A DNA stretch of 7,466 nt from Bizionia sp. (GTDB lineage Bacteria; Bacteroidota; Bacteroidia; Flavobacteriales; Flavobacteriaceae), in NCBI GenBank assembly GCA_018067115.1, contig JAGPVI010000167.1, forward strand, positions 1 through 7,466, in the 5' to 3' direction. The notes under the pieces were generated by a model. The model searched no databases. It was not told the origin of the DNA and worked only from the letters and a program-made list of their open reading frames with translations. Positions 1 to 4,944 of the stretch are shown piece after piece. A program made the translations under genes and the position numbers. How positions within the stretch are numbered: the stretch's first letter is position 1; every line of letters starts with the position of its first letter.

Positions 1-1499
1 TTCCCTCTGTATATTACTGCTATTTTTCCTGCAACTGTACTGGCATTTGTTAATGGACCACAACCTTCAGTTGGTGCTGCTGTACCATCGCTTACTAATG
101 CTAAATCTGCTGTTACTGGAATAGCCGAAGGGCCTGTTATATTTCCTGGTCCGTCAGCTCCATTGCCTGTAGATGGTGCAACACCGCTTACAGGGCCAGT
201 TAAAGTACCACCACTGTTAATTGTTAAAGGGGTTCCTAATTGAGAAGGTGCCCATAAATACATTTGCATTCTAGGGCTTCCACCTTCTCCCGGTGTAGCA
301 AAGTTTGCGTTATTTAATCCAGAACCATCTTGAGACTGAGCAATAACATGATCTCCGCCAAGACCCCCATTACCGTAGTTGTTTTGTTGGAAATTCCCAC
401 TTTGTTCGTCGAAACCGTATTGATACCAAATGTCATGCATTACATTGTTGATATAAAATAAGTTTGTTGTCGATACATTCTGGTATCCTATAGGTTCTTG
501 GTTAGGGTTAAACGGGAAGTTAAAGTTTAATGCTGTTCCTCCATCAGGAGATACGCCAATACCATCGTTTCCATCGGTATCTTCTTGAGCCCACACGTTA
601 TTACCTCTTGTAATAGTGTAATCTGCTCCACTAATACCATTAACATCGTGCCATCCATGAGGAGAAGCGTCAGGGTTTGCAGGGTCTGTGATTAATTGAA
701 TAGGACCGTGGTTAGGACTTTCAGTTGGTAAAGCAAATACGTTATATTGAGAACCATCAGGAGCCATAGACGTTGTTTCGCTTTTAAATAAGCTAAATGC
801 ATTACTAGTTTTTGAGTGCCCGGTATGATCTGTATGACCGAATTCTCCAAAATTACAAGAAACTACCCAGTCATTCATGTTAAGAACTTCCCCATTTGTA
901 GCATCCACTCTTACACTATACCAGTTTTGACCGTTTATAGCTTCAATACTTAAATCCCAAGCTAGTTTTAAGTCTCCTTCATGAGTTGTTTGGTATACTA
1001 ATCTAACAGGGATATCACTTCTTGAAATATCACCTTTTGAAAACGTGAATTGATTATTTGAAGCGTTTATAGCATTAACATTTCCAATAGCACCTAAATT
1101 ATATTCAGCAGCAGCCGAAACAATTGCTTCTTGAGCAGAAACTGTAGGTGTAATTGTGTTTATCTTTGCAGCAATATTAGATTGAAATGCGTTTGAATAA
1201 TAAAACACGCTTTTATCTTTAATAGAAACACTAGATACAGCATTAAACACTGGGATACCTTGAAAAGCTTGATTTAGATACACGTGGTTAATTTTAGATT
1301 TCTTAGAAAAGAAAGCATTACTCACTTGTAAATCTGAAATATCATTTTGGGTTAATTTGTAATCCCCCTTGTTTTTTTCTAACCAGTTTTGAATAAGAGT
1401 ACCATATTCATTTTTGGAAAGTTCAGTTTGAGAAAACCCATTTTGAGCAAAAAGGAATAGTGCTAAAAACAGAAAAGCTAAATTGTATTTTTTCTTCAT
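1..1499 (-). CDS. Secreted M36 (fungalysin-type) metallopeptidase with PA-domain insert, C-terminal part cut by window edge
   Basis: Reading leftwards from the ATG at 1497-1499 the frame stays open for 499 codons to the window edge. An in-frame TAA (1524-1526) lies 24 bases upstream, and the start gives a signal peptide: KKK, a hydrophobic stretch at residues 7-18, and probable cleavage near GFS/QT (residues 21-25). Residues about 50-95 resemble the fungalysin/thermolysin propeptide (VYLNQAFQGIPVFNA, 73-87). Residues about 118-206 look like a PepSY-type propeptide part ending in VRVDATNGEVL. The catalytic domain follows, with the M36 signature NLFYINNVMHDIWYQYGF (346-363) and then NNYGNGGLGGDHV and PRMQMYLW (409-416). 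From about 424 a PA-like insert begins, with C480 and AGKIAVIYRG at the edge. The zinc site HEXXH should lie beyond the window, so catalytic competence cannot be judged. Family knowledge predicts an exported zinc endopeptidase made as a zymogen; in Flavobacteriia such proteins often carry a type IX secretion C-terminal domain, which is not visible here. Confidence 0.93.
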   Translation of the reverse strand, partial: MKKKYNLAFLFLALFLFAQNGFSQTELSKNEYGTLIQNWLEKNKGDYKLTQNDISDLQVSNAFFSKKSKINHVYLNQAFQGIPVFNAVSSVSIKDKSVFYYSNAFQSNIAAKINTITPTVSAQEAIVSAAAEYNLGAIGNVNAINASNNQFTFSKGDISRSDIPVRLVYQTTHEGDLKLAWDLSIEAINGQNWYSVRVDATNGEVLNMNDWVVSCNFGEFGHTDHTGHSKTSNAFSLFKSETTSMAPDGSQYNVFALPTESPNHGPIQLITDPANPDASPHGWHDVNGISGADYTITRGNNVWAQEDTDGNDGIGVSPDGGTALNFNFPFNPNQEPIGYQNVSTTNLFYINNVMHDIWYQYGFDEQSGNFQQNNYGNGGLGGDHVIAQSQDGSGLNNANFATPGEGGSPRMQMYLWAPSQLGTPLTINSGGTLTGPVSGVAPSTGNGADGPGNITGPSAIPVTADLALVSDGTAAPTEGCGPLTNASTVAGKIAVIYRG

Positions 1500-1647
1500 T
1501 GTTAATAAAATATTAATTGTGTCTTAAATTTAAGTCGTAAATATAGCGAGGAACTTACAATTATTGCAGTTTTATATTAATTATTATGAGCAATGCACAA
1601 ACTTTAACACTAGTTTTTAATAGTTTTACTTTTTTATTACACCTATA
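1500..1647. other. Divergent intergenic region between the M36 peptidase and dxs
   Basis: This 148-base AT-rich spacer must carry the start signals for both flanking genes. Neither start has a Shine-Dalgarno-like sequence, which is usual in Bacteroidota. For dxs, TAGTTTTA (1621-1628) matches the Bacteroidota -7 consensus TAnnTTTG except for the last base. For the peptidase, TATATTTA on the minus strand (1545-1538) has the same single mismatch. Neither has a TTG element at the usual spacing, so neither is called as a promoter. No RNA gene or small ORF is supported. Confidence 0.6.
1523..1534. promoter_or_regulatory. 12-bp perfect palindrome, possible operator
   Basis: CTTAAATTTAAG is a perfect inverted repeat. 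It extends to 16 bases (1521-1536) with one internal mismatch. It begins 24 bases upstream of the peptidase start and just downstream of the weak TATATTTA element, a position where a dimeric repressor could act. The AT-only core makes chance occurrence quite possible in this base composition, so the regulatory role is only inferred. Confidence 0.2.
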
Positions 1648-3426
1648 ATGACAACATCTCTCTTAAATACTATCCAATCGGTTGCCGATATTAAATCCTT
1701 AAATAGCTTAGAACTAAATAGTTTGGCTAAAGATTTAAGGCGTTTTATAATAGAAGCGGTGGCCGCGAAAGAGGGGCATTTGGGGGCTAGTTTAGGCGTT
1801 GTTGAGCTTACAATAGCTTTGCATTATGTGTTTAACACGCCTGTCGATGAGTTGATTTGGGATGTTGGCCACCAAGCCTATGGACATAAAATTTTAACCG
1901 GTCGGCTGTCAGTTTTCGATACCAATAGGCAATTTAATGGTATAAGCGGTTTTCCAAAACGCAGTGAAAGTGAATTTGATAGTTTTGGAGTCGGGCATTC
2001 TTCAACCTCTATTTCCGCAGCTTTAGGAATGGCAATTGCATCAAAAATAAAAGGCGATTTTATGAAGCAGCATATCGCAATTATTGGAGATGCCTCGATT
2101 GCGAGTGGAATGGCATTTGAAGGATTGAATCACGCAGGAGTAACCGATTGTAATCTATTAGTTATATTAAATGACAATGCTATTGGAATAGACCCAAGTG
2201 TTGGCGCTCTAAAACAATATTTAACCAATGTTAAAAAAGGCACCGAAAGACAAGATAATATTTTTGAAGCTCTAAATTTTAATTATTCAGGACCTATAGA
2301 TGGACATAATCTTCCGGAGCTTATAACAGAATTAGAACGTTTAAAAACAGTACAAGGGCCTAAGTTTTTACACATTATTACCACCAAAGGAAAAGGGTTG
2401 CGTCAAGCGGAAGAAAACCAAGTTACGTACCATGCGCCAGGTAAATTTAATGCGTTAACAGGTGATTTGTATAAAAAAGAGGAAACCATTCAGCCGCCAA
2501 AATTTCAAGATGTTTTCGGGCATACCATTGTAGAATTGGCTAGAGAAAATAAGAATGTTATTGGTATTACTCCGGCAATGCCAACAGGAAGCTCCCTAAA
2601 ATATATGATGGACACCATTCCAGATCGGGCTTTCGATGTCGGTATTGCCGAGCAACACGCGGTGACTTTAGCAGCAGGAATGGCCACGCAAGGCATGATC
2701 CCGTTTTGTAATGTTTATTCTACTTTTTTACAGCGCGCTTACGACCAGGTTATCCATGATGTGGCGATACAAAACCTACCCGTTATTTTTTGTTTAGATC
2801 GTGCCGGGTTGGTAGGAGAAGATGGAGCAACACATCATGGGGTTTTCGATTTGAGTTATTTACGCTGCATTCCCAACCTAATTATTTTTGCGCCTAGAAA
2901 CGAAATTGAACTTAGAAATATAATGTATACCGCTCAATTGGGGTTAAAACAGCCTATGGCTATTCGCTATCCACGAGGGCGAGGCACTATAATTGACTGG
3001 CAGCAACCTTTCGAAACGATTACTATTGGTAAAGCGACCCCTTTAAAATTAGGGAAAGATATCGCAGTGCTAACTATTGGAACTATGGCTTCGGTTGTGG
3101 AAACTGTTATCGCTTCCGCGGAAGAGCTTCGGGATATTTCACATTACGATATGCGTTTTGTAAAACCTTTAGACGAAAACCAACTACATACTATTTTTAA
3201 AACCCACAAAACTATTGTAACGGTTGAAGACAATGCGGTTACCGGAGGATTTGGGAGTGCTATTTTAGAATTTGCAGCAAAACACCAGTATAAAAATCAC
3301 GTGTACCTAAAAGGAATTCCTGATCATTTTATAGAGCATGGAACGGTTTTAGAATTACAAGAAGATATTCAGTTGGATGCTAAAAGTCTGTCGGCGTTTA
3401 TTTTAAAATTAAAGAAAGCTAATTAA
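1648..3426 (+). CDS. dxs: 1-deoxy-D-xylulose-5-phosphate synthase (DXS)
   Basis: DXS condenses pyruvate with glyceraldehyde 3-phosphate, using thiamine diphosphate and Mg2+, to make 1-deoxy-D-xylulose 5-phosphate. This is the first MEP-pathway step and occurs in the cytoplasm. The 592-residue product has all the landmarks in order: H44 (GHLGASLG) and H75 (WDVGHQAYGH), the equivalents of E. coli H49 and H80; the ThDP/Mg motif running from GDA (147-149) to NDN (175-177); GPIDGHN (215-221); the catalytic glutamate E335 in GIAEQHAVT; YDQV (365-368); H396 in GATHHGVFDLSYLR; IRYPRG (439-444); and the C-terminal transketolase part with VEDNAVTGGFGSAI (526-539). It is shorter than the E. coli enzyme (620 residues), mainly because the linker after GALKQYL is reduced. 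GDA replaces the usual GDG. The ATG is supported by an in-frame TAG at 1621-1623. The gene stands alone here; its stop overlaps that of the convergent dgt. Confidence 0.98.
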   Translation: MTTSLLNTIQSVADIKSLNSLELNSLAKDLRRFIIEAVAAKEGHLGASLGVVELTIALHYVFNTPVDELIWDVGHQAYGHKILTGRLSVFDTNRQFNGISGFPKRSESEFDSFGVGHSSTSISAALGMAIASKIKGDFMKQHIAIIGDASIASGMAFEGLNHAGVTDCNLLVILNDNAIGIDPSVGALKQYLTNVKKGTERQDNIFEALNFNYSGPIDGHNLPELITELERLKTVQGPKFLHIITTKGKGLRQAEENQVTYHAPGKFNALTGDLYKKEETIQPPKFQDVFGHTIVELARENKNVIGITPAMPTGSSLKYMMDTIPDRAFDVGIAEQHAVTLAAGMATQGMIPFCNVYSTFLQRAYDQVIHDVAIQNLPVIFCLDRAGLVGEDGATHHGVFDLSYLRCIPNLIIFAPRNEIELRNIMYTAQLGLKQPMAIRYPRGRGTIIDWQQPFETITIGKATPLKLGKDIAVLTIGTMASVVETVIASAEELRDISHYDMRFVKPLDENQLHTIFKTHKTIVTVEDNAVTGGFGSAILEFAAKHQYKNHVYLKGIPDHFIEHGTVLELQEDIQLDAKSLSAFILKLKKAN

Positions 3427-4763
3427 ATACTAAACCCTTTTATTTTCTTAAAGCTTAAAATTGCTTGACTGTCTGATAATAGGGACACATAATGAGATAC
3501 GCTTAGCAATCGATCGTACAAACTATCTTGATCCATTTTTATGGTTTTTGGGAATCCTTTAATTATTAATTTATCATAATTAGACGCCGTGTTATTATAA
3601 CAGTTGTTAACCGCATTAATGTAAGTGTCTAAAAGTGTTTTAATAATTTCGTAACCCGCAATCTCTTTGTCGACCACCTCGGTAGACTGGTAAATGTTAT
3701 CAACGCTAATTTTTATAATATCGTTAATTTGCGCATCGTATTTACTCTTATCTAATAAGCTAGAACCAAAATCGCCACTTAAAATTGCGGCTTCATTATC
3801 CATAAAAATCTCTACAGCTTCGTTAATTAATCGCCCAATAGCTAGTGCTCTTAGGTAACTAATACGATCGTGGGTATTGGTGAGTTGGTAATATTTTTCT
3901 GAGTTTATAGAATCTTTTACTAATTTAATTAAATACTCCAAAGCAAATTCTTCTTGAATTAAGCCAAGGTTTATTCCATCTTCAAAATCAATAATAGTAT
4001 AGCAAATATCATCGGCGGCTTCCACTAAAAAAGCTAGTGGGTGGCGCGAATAACTAATGTCTGTTTCACTTCTTTTTGTTAATCCTAGTTCTTGGGCAAC
4101 CGTTTTAAACTCATTAGTTTCACTTTGGAAGACGCCATACTTTTTATCGGCAATATGCTGTGTAGGCTTTTTAGGTAGCGACTCCTTAGGGTATTTTGTG
4201 AAAGCGCCTAAAGTGGCGTAGCTTAATCTTAGTCCGCCCTCGCGACCTTCACGACTTTGTGTTAATATTTTAAAACCGTTAGCATTACCTTCAAAACTAC
4301 ATAAATCTTCGTACTCTTTAGCGGTCAATTCTGCTTTAAAACTTTTCCCTTTTCCAGAAATAAAATACTCGCCAATCGCTTTCTCACCAGAATGTCCAAA
4401 AGGCGGATTTCCAATGTCGTGAGAAAGTGCCGCAGCGGCTACAATAGCACCAAAATCGTTGGCTTGATATCCTAGTGCGCTATGTAAATGTGGGTGCTTT
4501 TCTAAAATCTTTTTTCCAACACTTCTTCCTAAAGAGCGGCCTACAACACTAACCTCTAAACTGTGCGTTAGTCGTGTGTGGGTAAAATCGGTTTTAGATA
4601 ATGGAATGACTTGAGTTTTGTCTTGAAGACTTCTAAATTCCGACGAAAATATAATACGGTCGTAATCAACCTCGAAACCTAAACGGGTTTCATCTTGTTC
4701 TTTTCTTAGTCTTTTATTGGTGTCTCCAAATCGTTTTAAAGAAAGTAATTCTTCCCAAGTCAT
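3423..4763 (-). CDS. dgt: Deoxyguanosinetriphosphate triphosphohydrolase (dGTPase), HD superfamily
   Basis: The family hydrolyses dGTP (some members act on other dNTPs) to the deoxynucleoside and tripolyphosphate, tuning the cytoplasmic dNTP pool. The 446-residue product shows the HD-domain metal and catalytic residues: H67 in RLTHSLEV; H115-D116 in ALSHDIGNPPFGHSGE, which also includes H124 and E127; and D251/D252 in HPLAFLVEAADDICY (241-255). These correspond to E. coli Dgt H69, H117-D118, H126, E129 and D268. Other family hallmarks are FRSLQDKTQV (43-52), FEGNANGF (157-164) and LRLSYATLGAFTKYP (178-192). No key residue is missing and the length looks complete. The start begins MTWEELLSLKRFGD, a typical N-terminus for Bacteroidota homologues. 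Which dNTP is preferred, and whether activity needs an allosteric nucleotide, cannot be read from sequence. A role in limiting phage replication, known for some dGTPases, is possible, but this sits among housekeeping genes. The 3' end overlaps dxs by 4 bases. Confidence 0.95.
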   Translation of the reverse strand: MTWEELLSLKRFGDTNKRLRKEQDETRLGFEVDYDRIIFSSEFRSLQDKTQVIPLSKTDFTHTRLTHSLEVSVVGRSLGRSVGKKILEKHPHLHSALGYQANDFGAIVAAAALSHDIGNPPFGHSGEKAIGEYFISGKGKSFKAELTAKEYEDLCSFEGNANGFKILTQSREGREGGLRLSYATLGAFTKYPKESLPKKPTQHIADKKYGVFQSETNEFKTVAQELGLTKRSETDISYSRHPLAFLVEAADDICYTIIDFEDGINLGLIQEEFALEYLIKLVKDSINSEKYYQLTNTHDRISYLRALAIGRLINEAVEIFMDNEAAILSGDFGSSLLDKSKYDAQINDIIKISVDNIYQSTEVVDKEIAGYEIIKTLLDTYINAVNNCYNNTASNYDKLIIKGFPKTIKMDQDSLYDRLLSVSHYVSLLSDSQAILSFKKIKGFSI

Positions 4764-4783
4764 AAGTATAATTTTTGTTGCCG

Positions 4784-4811
4784 CAAGATAATTAATTCTG
4801 TGTTAACTCAA
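4784..4811 (-). promoter_or_regulatory. Candidate dgt promoter (TTG, 18-bp spacer, TATCTTG)
   Basis: On the minus strand, TTG (4811-4809) is followed after 18 bases by TATCTTG (4790-4784). This resembles the Bacteroidota housekeeping promoter TTG-N17-23-TAnnTTTG, with one T missing from the -7 element. Transcription would start roughly 10-15 bases before the dgt ATG, giving a very short leader. It is a pattern match only. Confidence 0.3.
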
Positions 4812-4845
4812 TGTTTCTAGATTATAATTAGAAGTAAAACCGCAT

Positions 4846-4862
4846 AACCTTAAGGAAACCTT
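4846..4862. repeat. Short direct repeat AACCTT with embedded palindrome CCTTAAGG
   Basis: AACCTT occurs at 4846-4851 and again at 4857-4862, start to start 11 bases, about one helical turn. The first copy runs into the perfect palindrome CCTTAAGG (4848-4855), and AAGG-AAA-CCTT (4852-4862) forms a second small inverted repeat. It lies midway between the two divergent starts, a plausible regulator site, but the units are short and chance is not excluded. Confidence 0.2.
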
Positions 4863-4913
4863 TTCGTGAACAGCATTTAATCTTTAGTTAACCCAAAGTT
4901 TACGGTCTGCGAG

Positions 4914-4921
4914 TTTCTTTG
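4914..4921 (+). promoter_or_regulatory. Candidate -7 element of the receptor gene
   Basis: TTTCTTTG matches TAnnTTTG at every fixed base except the second. It ends 23 bases before the receptor ATG, a suitable distance for a short leader. No TTG element stands at the normal spacing upstream, so it is either a weak or regulated promoter or a chance match. Confidence 0.25.
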
Positions 4922-4944
4922 CAGCGTTAAACAATCAAAAAAAG

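Larger units (their letters stand above)
4764..4944. other. Divergent intergenic region between dgt and the TonB-dependent receptor
   Basis: This 181-base spacer separates two outward-reading genes and must hold both promoters. I see no RNA gene or credible small ORF. GTTAAC-containing stretches occur at 4802-4807 and 4886-4891, and a short direct/inverted repeat cluster lies at 4846-4862. The receptor start is preceded by an A-rich run (4937-4943) instead of a Shine-Dalgarno sequence, typical of Bacteroidota translation initiation. Confidence 0.6.

Noticed and set aside
1611..1628. TAGTTTTT and TAGTTTTA as a dxs promoter
   Set aside because: Each differs by one base from TAnnTTTG, but no TTG element is found 17-23 bases upstream and the region is so T-rich that such matches are expected by chance.
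2505..2696. 63-codon open frame on the minus strand inside dxs
   Set aside because: It lies antisense to the conserved catalytic region of dxs, including the GIAEQHAVT motif; its protein looks like no known family and it has no start signals. It is a shadow frame.
3427..3460. Possible terminator around TTAAAGCTTAAAA just after the dxs stop
   Set aside because: Only the AAGCTT core is symmetric; the flanking bases do not pair into a stable stem, and the sequence lies inside the dgt coding region.
3423..4763. dgt as part of an antiphage dNTP-depletion system
   Set aside because: Some dGTPases act in defence, but this one is a complete, typical housekeeping-like family member between core or envelope genes, with no partner gene, mobile element or other defence marker in the window.
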